The translations under genes and the position numbers were made by a program. Below the pieces are notes generated by a model, which worked only from the letters and a program-made list of their open reading frames with translations, ran no database searches and was not told where the DNA came from. DNA of 64,000 bases from Aphis gossypii (lineage: Eukaryota; Arthropoda; Insecta; Hemiptera; Aphididae): positions 9,260,695 to 9,324,694 of the forward strand of contig NC_065533.1 of the NCBI RefSeq assembly GCF_020184175.1, read 5' to 3'. This document shows positions 47,763 to 60,107 of the stretch, piece by piece. Each line of letters opens with the position of its first letter. Position 1 is the first letter of the stretch.

Positions 47763-50561
47763 ATGGCTACATCATCAGCAATTCGAATCAAATTCATGAT
47801 AACTACACTGAATGAAATTAATGTATTTTCTAGGGATTTCACAACTGAAAATAATACCAAAGCACAAATACAGGTACAACTAGAAGAAATCTCTACCATG
47901 GCTGACAAATTTGAGGATTGCCAGGCCCAAATAGAAAGTGATGACACAAAGACTGAACAAGAATATATTAATGCCAGATGTGGGTTCCGAAAACTTTTGT
48001 TTGATACAAAGTCAACGTTGTTAGAGCTTTTAGAGCGGTGTGATAGAGCCAATGAGTCTTTGACCACTCCATCGTATAGCCATAATTCAAAAAATAAAAA
48101 ACTTAATATGTTAAAGCTTCCTACTCTCAAGCCTCCTTCATTCAATGGTGATTGGCAACAGTGGACGGCCTTCATTGATGATTTTGATACCATTTTTCAC
48201 AAAAATGAAGATGTACCAATTATTCAAAAATTTCATTATTTAAAAACATGTGTTGAAGGCCCAGCAAGAGAAGTAATTCAAAATTTTAAAACAACAGAAG
48301 AAAATTATCAGGTAGCCTATGATGCTTTAAAACTGAGGTATGAAAATAAAAGTGCAATTATACAATCACATATACGGTCTTTACTTACAACACCTAAGGT
48401 GACAGTGGCTTCGGCTAGCGAGTTACAACGGTTACATTACCATATTTCTTCAAATATTAATGCTCTAACAGCCATCAATCAACCAGTGGATAAATGGGAT
48501 GCCTGGTTAGTGACTCTCATGTGTACCCGGTTAGATAATGTAACTGTTGCTGAATGGCAACTCAAACAAGACACAAGGGATTTACCCAAGTATAAGGATT
48601 TAGAGGTGTTCTTGTTTAATCGTATAACAGCTTATGAAGCGGGTGACATTGCAACGGTATCCTATCCAAATGAAGCAGTAAAAAACGACATGACCTACAA
48701 GGCTCGTACTAAAAAGGTTTTGTTAGCAGATGCTAATAATGATAAGCACACACAAAAGCCTTTTAAGGCTCCACGTTGCAACTTGTGTGCAGGCCCACAT
48801 AGATTGCCTAATTGTATGCAGTTTGATGCAATGAACATGAAGGAGCGCCGTGACCTCGTTGAAAGGGACAGATTATGCTTTAATTGTTTGTACTATGGAC
48901 ACGGTGTTAGCAAGTGTAGGCATTCTTCATGTCCCAAATGTGGTAAACGTCATCATGAAAAATTGCATATTGATAGCGCACCATTGGATCAATCGTCATC
49001 AGAATCAGACAAAGTTGTTTGCATCGCTGAAGTTCTTACATCCCAAATTAACATAAATGCTGCTTCCAAATCAACTAACAACAGGATCATATTAGCTACT
49101 GCTATTGTTTACATTACTGATATAAATGGTACACCTCAGCCATGCAGAGCAGTGATTGACTCAGGTGCTGAGATCAGCTTGATAACTGCCACCTGTGCTA
49201 AACGTCTGCAATTACCATTTGAATCATCGCCATGTCCTATTTCCGGTATAGGAATGATCAATTCAAAGGTTAGCTCCGTCATCAATGCCAAGTTGTCATC
49301 GCGCATCAATAATTATTACTTTACCAATCTACAGTTTCACGTACTCAACAGCATAACAAATAAAATGCCTCATCAATATTTTGATGTTAGTGCTCTGGAA
49401 ATTCCAGAATCAATTAAGACTCAATTGGCTGATCCAGACTTCAACATCCCTGGACAAATTGATATATTGCTTGGAGCTGAGGTATCATATAGTATTTTTA
49501 ATGGACAAAAGTATCCTTTATCTGATTGCGCCATTCTGCATCATACTAGTTTAGGATGGGTATTAGCTGGAAAGGCTTTTCTATCATCAGTTAATACCAA
49601 TAATGAAATACCGGCACGTCATCCCAGTATAAATTCAGCATTAGCCTTGCTAAGCACTAAACCTGAATCACTCCGGCAAGAGGAGGCTGAAGTTGAAAGG
49701 CACTTCTTGGAAACTGTTAGTCGTGACAAACATGGTAGATTTGTTGTGCAACTACCACTTCATCAACCTATTGATGATCTTGGCGATTCTCGTTGCATGG
49801 CTGTTCAAAGACTTTTCAATGTGGAAAAACGCTTAGCTAAGGATCCATATTTAGCCACCGAATATCACAAGTTCATGGCAGAATATCTAGCTCTCGGTCA
49901 CATGGAAGTGGTACCAGCGAATGAAGCCGAAATTAAATCATACTATCTGCCCCACCATGTAGTTATCAAATCCACTAGTTTCACCACTAAGGTACGAGTC
50001 GTTTTCGATGGTTCAGCGAAAAGCAAGTCTGGTTTTTCTCTCAATGATATATTGTCACGGGGACCAGCCACCCAGCCTGAGCTTTTTTCAATATTATTGC
50101 GCTTTCGTGTGCATAGATACGTCCTTACTGGAGATGTAGAAAAAATGTATAGACAAGTCAGAGTATCCTCTTCAGATTGTAATCTACAACGCATAGTGTA
50201 CAGAAGCTCTCTCGAAGACCCTGTAATTGACTATAGACTGCTCACAGTAACATATGGAACAAGGTCTGCATCGTTTTTAGCTACAAAATGCCTTTCTCAA
50301 CTAGCTAATGACACCACTGTTGCGTCCGTTAGCCGTGCAATAAGCGAGGACTTTTATGTCGATGACTTGATTACTGGAGCCTCATCTATAGACGAATGCT
50401 ATGCAATTTATACTGAGTTATGTCGAGTATTGAATGCAGCAGGCATGCCATTAAGAAAGTGGTGTTCAAATTCTCCATTACTGCTCAATCAAATTCCATA
50501 TACTCAGGACGATCCATCTTACTTATTGAAGCTTAATGATGAAGACACCATAGTACTCTAG
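47763..50561 (+). CDS. BEL/Pao gag-protease-reverse transcriptase polyprotein (932 codons)
   Basis: The ORF starts at ATG 47763. The N-terminal third is gag, with the DUF1759-type core around residues 113-190 (LKLPTLKPPSFNGDW). Zinc-knuckle cysteine motifs follow at about 338-402 (CNLCAGPHRLPNC, CFNCLYYGHG, CPKCGKRHH). An aspartic protease with the DSGAE active-site motif is near residue 466. Reverse transcriptase follows, with the TGDVEKMY block near 786-793 and the catalytic YVDD near 866. The frame then ends in the region that normally links reverse transcriptase to the A17/RNase H part. The following ORF continues the polyprotein in another frame. This is a retroelement protein, not a host gene. 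Confidence 0.9.
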   Translation: MATSSAIRIKFMITTLNEINVFSRDFTTENNTKAQIQVQLEEISTMADKFEDCQAQIESDDTKTEQEYINARCGFRKLLFDTKSTLLELLERCDRANESLTTPSYSHNSKNKKLNMLKLPTLKPPSFNGDWQQWTAFIDDFDTIFHKNEDVPIIQKFHYLKTCVEGPAREVIQNFKTTEENYQVAYDALKLRYENKSAIIQSHIRSLLTTPKVTVASASELQRLHYHISSNINALTAINQPVDKWDAWLVTLMCTRLDNVTVAEWQLKQDTRDLPKYKDLEVFLFNRITAYEAGDIATVSYPNEAVKNDMTYKARTKKVLLADANNDKHTQKPFKAPRCNLCAGPHRLPNCMQFDAMNMKERRDLVERDRLCFNCLYYGHGVSKCRHSSCPKCGKRHHEKLHIDSAPLDQSSSESDKVVCIAEVLTSQININAASKSTNNRIILATAIVYITDINGTPQPCRAVIDSGAEISLITATCAKRLQLPFESSPCPISGIGMINSKVSSVINAKLSSRINNYYFTNLQFHVLNSITNKMPHQYFDVSALEIPESIKTQLADPDFNIPGQIDILLGAEVSYSIFNGQKYPLSDCAILHHTSLGWVLAGKAFLSSVNTNNEIPARHPSINSALALLSTKPESLRQEEAEVERHFLETVSRDKHGRFVVQLPLHQPIDDLGDSRCMAVQRLFNVEKRLAKDPYLATEYHKFMAEYLALGHMEVVPANEAEIKSYYLPHHVVIKSTSFTTKVRVVFDGSAKSKSGFSLNDILSRGPATQPELFSILLRFRVHRYVLTGDVEKMYRQVRVSSSDCNLQRIVYRSSLEDPVIDYRLLTVTYGTRSASFLATKCLSQLANDTTVASVSRAISEDFYVDDLITGASSIDECYAIYTELCRVLNAAGMPLRKWCSNSPLLLNQIPYTQDDPSYLLKLNDEDTIVL

Positions 50562-52757
50562 GGCTAACGTGGCAGCCTAGCAGTGATTGTTTTAGATTTA
50601 TATTTAAGGATTGGGATCCTCCTATAGTAATGTCCAAGCGTTCCTTGCTATCAGATATAAGCAAAATATTTGACCCCCTTGGGCTATTAACGCCTGTGCT
50701 TATAAAGGGCAAGATATTCTTGCAACAATTATGGACCTTGAAACTCGGATGGGACTCTCCATTATCAACTGATTTCGTATCACGTTGGAAGCGCTTTTAT
50801 CATCAATTTAAGGAGCTTGAACACATCAGAGTGCCTAGAATTGTCCTGAATAGTGATGCTTCAATAATTGAGCTTCATGGATTTGCCGATGCGTCGCAAG
50901 AAGCTTATGGGGCATGTGTTTATTTAAGATCCCTGACCCCAGGTGGTAGCCTATCAGTGTCACTAATTGTATCCAAATCTAGGGTTGCTCCACTGAAGCC
51001 AACCACTATTCCAAGACTTGAGCTTTCTGGGGCGCTTCTACTGGCTGAGCTTGTTCATAATGTTGTACTTGAATTAGCCAAGGTTAATGTTATTATAAAT
51101 TCTACAAACATAATGCTTAGGTCAGATTCAACAATTGTGCTGTCTTGGATTAACACATCTAAACCACTCCAGGTATTTGTTGCTAACAGAGTAGCACAAA
51201 TAATTGACCTTACCAGTCCAATACAATGGATGCACGTTCCTACCAACAGCAATCCTGCTGACATAATAACCAGAGGAATTGACGTTCAATCACTCAGTAC
51301 TCACCAGTTATGGTGGAACGGCCCCTCGTGGTTAAGCCAAGATAGAAAATTTTGGCCGGAGTGTCCTCTGTTAACTGATGAAGTTCCTGAAACCCGACAA
51401 GTCAAACTGATTCTTTCTACCGTTCTGCCTACTACCACCTTGCTTGATGAATACTCTGATTTCATGCGCTTAATTCGCATCACAGCATGGATATTAAAAT
51501 TTAAATCAAACTCTAGTATTCCCTCGACAAGATGCCATCTTAGGAAGAAGGGCCCGTTGACTGTGGTTGAATTATCAAATGCAAAAACAACCTGGTTACT
51601 TTACGCTCAAAGGCATGCCTTCCATGATGATTTAGACCGGTTAAGTAAAAATCAGCAACTATCTAAACAAAGTCAGTTAAAAAGGTTACATCCCTTTATT
51701 GATAGCTCTGGGCTAATACGTGTAGGTGGTCGTTTGTCTCAGTCAAACTTATCAGACAACATGAAGTTTCCTATTGTACTGCCATCAAAGTCAAGACTCA
51801 CTCGCTTATTGTTTGAATATGAGCACAAACGTTTGTTACACGTCGGACCACAAGCACTGCTAGCTCATATTCAAGGCACCTTCTGGCCAATGAGGGGAAG
51901 GATAATTGCAAAAAGTGTAGTGAATAATTGTCTCATATGTTACAAAACCAAACCTACTCTACAAGCACCATTAATGGCCCCACTTCCTCGAGCTAGAGTT
52001 ACTATGGAACGGCCCTTTGCTAGAACAGGAGTAGATTTCTGTGGCCCCATACAGATTCGAAGTGGCATACGAAAGGTCCAGTCTATTAAAAGTTATATTG
52101 CAGTATTTGTCTGTTTTGTGACCAGGGCTATACACTTAGAACTCGTTAGCGACTTAACAACAAGTGCCTTCATGGCTGCTCTCTTCCGGTTCATGTCCCG
52201 ACGCGGGCAGTGTGCCCACATGTACCGTGACAATGGCACCAATTTTGTTGGTGCAGACAAGGAGCTAACTTCATATTTTAAGATTATATCTGGTAAGCGT
52301 TCAATTCAAGAAAGCGTAACAGATTATGGTATACAGTGGCATTTCATACCTCCAGCTGCACCCCACTTTGGCGGATTGTGGGAGGCAGCTGTGAAATCTA
52401 CAAAGGCTCATTTAATAAAAATGTCAGGTAGTGCACTTCTCAACTTTGAAGAAATGGCTACACTTTTATGTAGAATTGAAGCTGTACTCAACAGTCGTCC
52501 ATTGACTCCAGCCTCTAACTGTCCGTCGGACTACACTGCGCTAACACCAGCACATTTCCTAGTCGGTGGAAATTTCCTGCTACTTCCTGAACCTGACTGT
52601 CCAGAGGTTCCTCGCAACAAGCTGCAACGTTGGAAATTGGTTTGCGGAATGGCTCAAGGTTTCTGGAGACGCTGGAGTAAGGAATACTTGCCTCAGCTAC
52701 AGGTCCGTGGAAAGTGGACTAAGCCTAGTCGCAAGATCAAAATTGGGGACCTGGCAA
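50562..52757 (+). pseudogene. BEL/Pao RNase H-integrase part, frameshifted and cut by gap
   Basis: The remainder of pol is in a different frame from the upstream ORF. In-frame coding similarity already begins near 50554, upstream of the first ATG at 50630, so the break is a one-base indel around 50552-50561 and not a separate gene. Visible parts: the A17-type linker (FDPLGLLTPV), RNase H acidic positions in FADASQEAYGA and LRSDSTIVLSWI, and the integrase HHCC region near 51830-51950. The DDE core follows, with D in VDFCGP, D in YRDNGTNF and E in GGLWEAA. The end falls in the N run, so the C-terminal DUF5641-like part is incomplete. Confidence 0.85.
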
Positions 52758-52857
52758 NNNNNNNNNNNNNNNNNNNNNNNNNNNNNNNNNNNNNNNNNNN
52801 NNNNNNNNNNNNNNNNNNNNNNNNNNNNNNNNNNNNNNNNNNNNNNNNNNNNNNNNN
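52758..52857. other. Assembly gap (100 N)
   Basis: Exactly 100 N bases, the conventional placeholder for a gap of unknown size. By phase, the array resumes about 386 bases further along the 922-bp unit than where the retrotransposon entered. The missing sequence should therefore contain the end of integrase, a 3' LTR of several hundred bases and at least that much array. The true gap is thus almost certainly much larger than 100 bases. Confidence 0.95.
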
Positions 52858-55800
52858 AATGGCATGAATGCTAGCAACTTTAAAGAAACTATGTCCAATG
52901 ATATTGAAAATTACAAAAGTTCATATTTTTAATGTATACGTTTCTTCTGAATTCTAACCAATTTATGATACAAATTATAGGAGAAAATTGAAAATTCTTA
53001 AGAGATAATTAAATAATCTAAAAAGAAGTTGGAATATTAATAGAAAAAGGCCTCATGGGCTTTACATGATATACTCAATACACAATAGTATCGTATCAGT
53101 TGTTTACATTTGTTTTTACATACATTGTGACTTATCATTTAAAAAAGTATATATTAGGGGAGTTGTACTTAGGCTATCACAGCATCATACAATAGTCAAT
53201 TACACAAAATGATTAAACAATACTTTCTGATTTAAGTAACATTAACCTACATCCAGTACACACGTTGTCTTGTTTCCAAAGCTGTAGTTTTTATCTAAGA
53301 TCTGTGATGAGACGCCATTCGTGAGAAGTACTTGTCACTACCATGTTTATTGGATGTGTTAATTTCTGAAAGCAATAATACATTATTACTATGTGTATAA
53401 AAGAAACTATAAGGTTAATGTTTACACCATACATTCAATACTACAATTTATTTTCAAGGGTTATAAGCTAAATTTATATTGAAATTGAAATCAACTGCCT
53501 ATGGAGAAACTCTAAGAAACACTTTAAAAAATTAATTTTCATGATTAATTTAAATTATAACAAAAGTATTATCAATGTAATGACTATCAAATGGCTGTGA
53601 GCAAAAGTAAATTTATTAACTATGGAATCAACATAGAAATGATTTCAGTTTGTATTTGCAATGCTTTTAACATTAATTAATATTTTAAACATAAATGAAG
53701 TTTTATAATAATTCCATAAAAGTGCATAAAATAGTTTTCATAAAAATTATTGAAAAATGGGAAAGAATAATGTTTTCCAAATGGCATGAATGCTATCAAC
53801 TTTAAAAGAAACTATGTCCAAATGATATTGAAAATTACAAAAAGTTCATATTTTTAATGTATATGTTTCTGAATTCTAACCAATTTATGATACAAATTAT
53901 AGGAGAAAATTGAAAATTCTTAAGAGATAATTAAATAATCTAAAAAGAAATTGGAATATTAATAGAAAAAGGCCTCATGGGCTTTACATGATATACTCAA
54001 TACACAATAGTATCGTATCAGTTGTTTACATTTGTTTTTACATACATTGTGACTTATCATTTAAAAAAGTATATATTAGGGGAGTAGTACTTAGGCTATC
54101 ACAGCATCATACAATAGTCAATTACACAAAATGATTAAACAATACTTTCTGATTTAAGTAACATTAACCTACATCCAGTACACACGTGTTCTTGTTTCCA
54201 AAGCTGTAGTTTTTATCTAAGATCTGTGATGAGACGCCATTCGTGAGAAGTACTTGTCACTACCATGTTTATTGGATGTGTTAATTTCTGAAAGCAATAA
54301 TACATTATTACTATGTGTATAAAAGAAACTATAAGGTTAATGTTTATACCATACATTCAATACTACAATTTATTTTCAAGGGTTAAAAGCTAAATTTATA
54401 TTGAAATTGAAATCAACTGCCTATGGAGAAACTCTAAGAAACACTTTAAAAACATTAATTTCCATGATTAATTTAAATTATAACAAAAGTATTATCAATG
54501 TAATGACTATCTAATGGCTGTGAGCAAAAGTAAATTTATTGACTATGGAATCAACATAGAAATGATTTCAGTTGGTATTTGCAATGCTTTTGACATTAAT
54601 GAATATTTTAAACATAAATGAAGTTTTATAATAATTCCATAAAAGTGCATAAAATAGTTTTCATAAAAATTATTGAAAAATGGGAAAGAATATGTTTTCC
54701 AAATGGCATGAATGCTAGCAACTTTAAAAGAAACTATGTCCAAATGATATTGAAAATTACAAAAAGTTCATATTTTTAATGTATACGTTTCTGAATTCTA
54801 ACCAATTTATGATACAAATTATAGGAGAAAATTGAAAATTCTTAAGAGATAATTAAATAATCTAAAAAGAAATTGGAATATTAATAGAAAAAGGCCTCAT
54901 GGGCTTTACATGATATACTCAATACACAATAGTATCGTATCAGTTGTTTACATTTGTTTTTACATACATTGTGACTTATCATTTAAAAAAGTATATATTA
55001 GGGGAGTAGTACTTAGGCTATCACAGCATCATACAATAGTCAATTACACAAAATGATTAACCAATACTTTCTGATTTAAGTAACATTAACCTACATCCAG
55101 TACACACGTGTTCTTGTTTCCAAAGCTGTAGTTTTTATCTAAGATCTGTGATGAGACGCCATTCGTGAGAAGTACTTGTCACTACCATGTTTATTGGATG
55201 TGTTAATTTCTAAAAGCAATAATACATTATTACTATGTGTATAAAAGAAACTATAAGGTTAATGTTTATACCATACATTCAATACTACAATTTATTTTCA
55301 AGGGTTAAAAGCTATTTATATTGAAATTGAAATTGAAATCAACTGCCTATGGAGAAACTCTAAGAAACACTTTAAAAAATTAATTTCCATGATTAATTTA
55401 AATTATAACAAAAGTATTATCAATGTAATGACTATCAAATGGCTGTGAGCAAAAGTAAATTTATTGACTATGGAATCAACATAGAAATGATTTCAGTTTG
55501 TATTTGCAATGCTTTTGACATTAATTAATATTTTAAACATAAATGAAGTTTTATAATAATTCCATAAAAGTGCATAAAATAGTTTTCATAAAAATTATTG
55601 AAAAATGGGAAAGAATATGTTTTCCAAATGGCATGAATGCTAGCAACTTTAAAAGAAACTATGTCCAAATGATATTGAAAATAAAAAAAGTTCATATTTT
55701 TAATGTATACGTTTCTGAATTCTAACCAATTTATGATACAAATTATAGGAGAAAATTGAAAATTTTTAAGAGATAATTAAATAATCTAAAAAGAAATTGG

Positions 55801-57622
55801 AATATTAATAGAAAAAGGCCTCATGGGCTTTACATGATATACTCAATACACAATATATCGTATCAGTTGTTTACATTTGTTTACATACATTGTGACTTAT
55901 CATTTAAAAAAGTATATATTAGGGGAGTAGTACTTAGGCTATCACAGCATCATACAATAGTCAATTACACAAAATGATTAAACAATACTTTCTGATTTAA
56001 GTAACATTAACCTACATCCAGTACACACGTTGTCTTGTTTCCAAAGCTGTAGTTTTTATCTAAGATCTGTGATGAGACGCCATTCGTGAGAAGTACTTGT
56101 CACTACCATGTTTATTGGATGTGTTAATTTCTGAAAGCAATAATACATTATTACTATGTGTATAAAAGAAACTATAAGGTTAATGTTTATACCATACATT
56201 CAATACTACAATTTATTTTCAAGGGTTAAAAGCTAAATTTATATTGAAATTGAAATCAACTGCCTATGGAAAAACTCTAAGAAACACTTTAAAAAATTAA
56301 TTTCCATGATTAATTTAAATTATAACAAAAGTATTATCAATGTAATGACTATCAAATGGCTGTGAGCAAAAGTAAATTTATTGACTATGGAATCAACATA
56401 GAAATGATTTCAGTTTGTATTTGCAATGCTTTTGACATTAATGAATATTTTAAACATAAATGAAGTTTTATACTAATTCCATAAAAGTGCAATAAAATAG
56501 TTTTCATAAAAATTATTGAAAAATAGGAAAGAATAATGTTTACCAAATGGCATGAATGCTAGCAACTTTAAAAGAAACTATGTCCAAATGATATTGAAAA
56601 TAAAAAAAGTTCATATTTTTAATGTATACGTTTCTGAATTCTAACCAATTTATGATACAAATTATAGGAGAAAATTGAAAATTTTTAAGAGATAATTAAA
56701 TAATCTAAAAAGAAATTGGAATATTAATAGAAAAAGGCCTCATGGGCTTTACATGATATACTCAATACACAATAGTATCGTATCAGTTGTTTACATTTGT
56801 TTTTACATACATTGTGACTTATCATTTAAAAAAGTATATATTAGGGGAGTAGTACTTAGGCTATCACAGCATCATACAATAGTCAATTACACAAAATGAT
56901 TAAACAATACTTTCTGATTTAAGTAACATTAACCTACATCCAGTACACACGTTGTCTTGTTTCCAAAGCTGTAGTTTTTATCTAAGATCTGTGATGAGAC
57001 GCCATTCGTGAGAAGTACTTGTCACTACCATGTTTATTGGATGTGTTAATTTCTGAAAGCAATAATACATTATTACTATGTGTATAAAAGAAACTATAAG
57101 GTTAATGTTTATACCATACATTCAATACTACAATTTATTTTCAAGGGTTAAAAGCTAAATTTATATTGAAATTGAAATCAACTGCCTATGGAGAAACTCT
57201 AAGAAACACTTTAAAAACATTAATTTCCATGATAATTTTAAATTATAACAAAAGTATTATCAATGTAATGACTATCAAATGGCTGTGAGCAAAAGTAAAT
57301 TTATTGACTATGGAATCAACATAGAAATGATTTCAGTTTGTATTTGCAATGCTTTTGACATTAATGAATATTTTAAACATAAATGAAGTTTTATAATAAT
57401 TCCATAAAAGTGCATAAAATAGTTTTCATAAAAATTATTGAAAAATGGGAAAGAATATGTTTTCCAAATGGCATGAATGCTAGCAACTTTAAAAGAAACT
57501 ATGTCCAAATGATATTGAAAATTACAAAAAGTTCATATTTTTAATGTATACGTTTCTGAATTCTAACCAATTTATGATACAAATTATGGGAGAAAATTGA
57601 AAATTCTTAAGAGATAATTAAA
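52858..57622. repeat. Right part of ~922-bp tandem array, about five units
   Basis: The landmark AAAAAGGCCTCATGGGC recurs near 53047, 53969, 54891, 55815 and 56734, giving periods of 922, 922, 924 and 919 bases. Units are highly similar to each other, with scattered single-base changes and small indels. The last unit breaks off near 57622. Each unit can encode a 66-codon minus-strand ORF in some copies, but it is not conserved in all. I regard the array as a satellite-like repeat without a protein product. Confidence 0.9.
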
Positions 57623-57910
57623 TATGCTTAAAAGATAATTAAATACTATATGTATATAAGAGACTGTTAATTAAATTTTTTTACCGTAGTTTCAATATTA
57701 AAATTTATTTTCATGGGTTATAAGGTGAATTTTCATTTTAATTGAATACAACTCATTTTTGAGAGACACTGAGGTATAGTTTCAATAAAATTAATATAAG
57801 GTATTTTTAGCATTGTACTTCAATAAAAAATAGTAGAGAAGTCAATTGAGAGACCAATTTTTGATAAAACAATTGATAGAGAAATTTTTCCAGCAAACCA
57901 CATATAAATA
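57623..57910. repeat. Degenerate array unit at the right margin
   Basis: After the last good unit the sequence still follows the unit order in diverged form. The phrases AAATTTATTTTCATGGGTTATAAGG and AGAGACACTGAG correspond to TTTATTTTCAAGGGTTAAAAGC and AGAAACACTT in the unit. Similarity fades by about 57910. This is the pattern expected when edge copies of an array escape homogenisation. Confidence 0.5.
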
Positions 57911-59400
57911 TAAACACAAATTAAGTTCAAACATTCAATTTATAGAGTTCTGTATACTTCAGATTTATCTAAAATGATGATTTGATTTTTTTTATTATAA
58001 TATAATTAACAACTTTTTTGGAAAATGTCAAATTTTATATTTTTTCAGATTTTCTAATAATAGAAATAACAACTGATGATTTCTTTTATGATTTAAAAAT
58101 TATAATTAATCATATTTACACTTTGGATTATCTAAAAGATAATATTAGTGGATTACTTATCGTTAATAAAATTTTTGTGGATTAAGTTAAATATGAGTTT
58201 AAAGGTAGGTATGATAATGACAGTATTTGTAAAACTATGATTGAAATTATATTCACATTGATTGTTAGACAGTGAAAAATAAACCTGAAAAGTTACAGGT
58301 GGTTAGCAAAAAGTTGTTGTCAATGATTTATGTTTTAATGATTTAAAAATTTTTTATTTACTTAATTTGTTCATAATAAAAAACATAATATTTTTGTAGT
58401 AGAATTAATTATTAAAAGTCTTATTGTTATATATTTGAAAATGATATTGATGCATTAGCTTGGATATATAATAAAATAAATATAGTTAGAAATAATTTTG
58501 TAAACCATCTTAAATTAATAATAAAAATAAAATAGATTTAAATTGTTACTATAATATAAAAAATTAAGTCAGATTTGTATTCCGGTATTGTAAAATCATT
58601 TCAAAAATATTCAAATTTTTTCTGTAATCGAATTTAATCAAAATTAATTACTAGGTAGGTAGTGTTTTTTTTTTATGATGAATTTTGTGGTTTTTTTTTT
58701 TATATTTTATATTTACATTGTTTTTTATTTTTATTATTTTTATTTATCTTAATAAATTTATCAGAAAAAATATTTTTAAACAGAAAATAAATGTTAGTGC
58801 TAGGAATCGTAACTTATACTACTGATATTCTTATGTATTTATAAACTACTTAATGTAGAGAGTTGTATCATTGCATTGAAAAATCTACACATTATTGTTT
58901 ATTAAATCTTAGATATAGAAACTGTAATTTTTAACATATTATTTTAAGCTTTATTAATATAGATATCACATCTGAGGAATATTTTTATACCTAAGTAAAT
59001 TTTTATTATATCCCTATACCTAGCTATTTTATTTTATTTAAAATTAATTATAATAATTACTTCTATTATTATAAATTTATTTTATTTTGTGATAGATCCG
59101 AAGGTAATACAAAAAATATTGGATTTTAGGATGTACCTAATTTAAATGTTTTCAAACTAAATCTTACCTTAACACAGTTTAATAATTGTCTTGAACAGAA
59201 AGTACACTATACAGTTAAATAAAGTTCCATTGTATCATATTACGCAAAACAAAAGTTGGTTCATACAAACACTTCACAATTCTAACCAAACGTCTTAATA
59301 AATTAATGGAAGTGCTGTTCATATAGTCTAAAGAGACTTTTGCTAATCAAAATTACAGAATAAATAGATAATCCACTTAACTTGAAATTTTTACAATGTC
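57911..59400. other. AT-rich intergenic DNA, no gene seen
   Basis: The sequence is very AT-rich with many stop codons in all frames. I saw no exon, RNA gene or transposon end that can be supported. Confidence 0.45.
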
Positions 59401-59669
59401 AAATGAATGAACTCTTTGTCCACGATTTTTCAAAATCTTATTTCGCATATAATTCTGCTTGTAGTAGAAAGTGTGCTTATCGTTGTCGGACACTCAGACG
59501 TGGAGGTGATTTGAAACCCGATAAAAATATTGTTATGTATTACATGCACGCGAGACGTGATATAACGTTTAATTCGATTTTAAAACCATTATCGCGGACG
59601 TATCGCGGCACTCGTACACAACCAACGGAGTCACGCCGTTCATGAATACATGGAACACATTACACTTAC

Positions 59670-59860
59670 CGCAATGGTAGAGCCACCATACTAAGTTTCG
59701 TAGATAAGTTCTCTGCTTGAACATTGTTGTAGATGTATTAGCGATGTTGTCTGTCGACAGACGAACTTGATGATCGTCCGACAGTAGAACAGCTACTACT
59801 TGATAAACGAAATAGAGGCACACAGCATGATAAGTTGTATCATTATCATGGCGCACGGTA
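59670..59860 (-). other. Possible first exon on the minus strand in a CpG-rich patch
   Basis: The region at about 59440-60340 is CpG-rich compared with its flanks. On the minus strand an open frame from about 59856 runs to a strong donor (GTAAGT at 59669-59664). An internal ATG at 59724 gives MFKQRTYLRNLVWWLYHC before the donor. No similarity is recognised and no downstream exon was found between here and the tandem array. It could be a short 5' exon, a non-coding RNA or chance. Confidence 0.2.
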
Positions 59861-60068
59861 TAATGAGATCAATTTATTACAACGCGAGCTGGATTTTCAC
59901 TGTACTGACATATTTTCGTTGTTGAACTCGTTTGATATCACGATTCACGAAGAACATCGATAACGTAGTGACGTGAAGATTTTAGATAAAATAATATAGG
60001 TACCGTGACTGAATAAACAAAAATCAAAAAAAATGGCGGCCAGTGTTAACGGGATTTCCATACTTACT

Positions 60069-60107
60069 ATAGATAATAAAGATAATTCTTTAATATCTAT
60101 TATCTAT
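60069..60107. repeat. 39-base imperfect palindrome and nearby short direct repeats
   Basis: The sequence from ATAGATAATA to TATTATCTAT forms a hairpin with perfect 10-base outer arms and a mostly paired interior. Just after it the word ACGTGCTATG appears at about 60125 and again at about 60150, with a related GCGTGCTATG at about 60115. These lie in the CpG-rich patch and could be regulatory or a mobile-element remnant. Confidence 0.35.

Larger units (their letters stand above)
46553..52757 (+). mobile_element. BEL/Pao LTR retrotransposon inserted in the tandem array, 3' end lost in gap
   Basis: The array unit is interrupted just after TTACTATGTG at about 46552 by unrelated sequence running into two long ORFs of BEL/Pao type. 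The domain order is gag with zinc knuckles, aspartic protease, reverse transcriptase, RNase H and integrase, diagnostic of this superfamily. The 3' part of integrase, the 3' LTR and the right target duplication are not present because the sequence enters a run of N. The intact first ORF suggests fairly recent insertion. One frameshift separates the two ORFs. Confidence 0.9.

Noticed and set aside
52566..52874. ORF running through the N run
   Set aside because: It overlaps the integrase frame in another phase and reads through unknown bases, so it is a shadow.
54543..54743. A 66-codon minus-strand ORF repeated in array units (also 57308-57508)
   Set aside because: It recurs only because the DNA unit is repeated; other units lack it or read it differently, and the peptide has no recognisable features.
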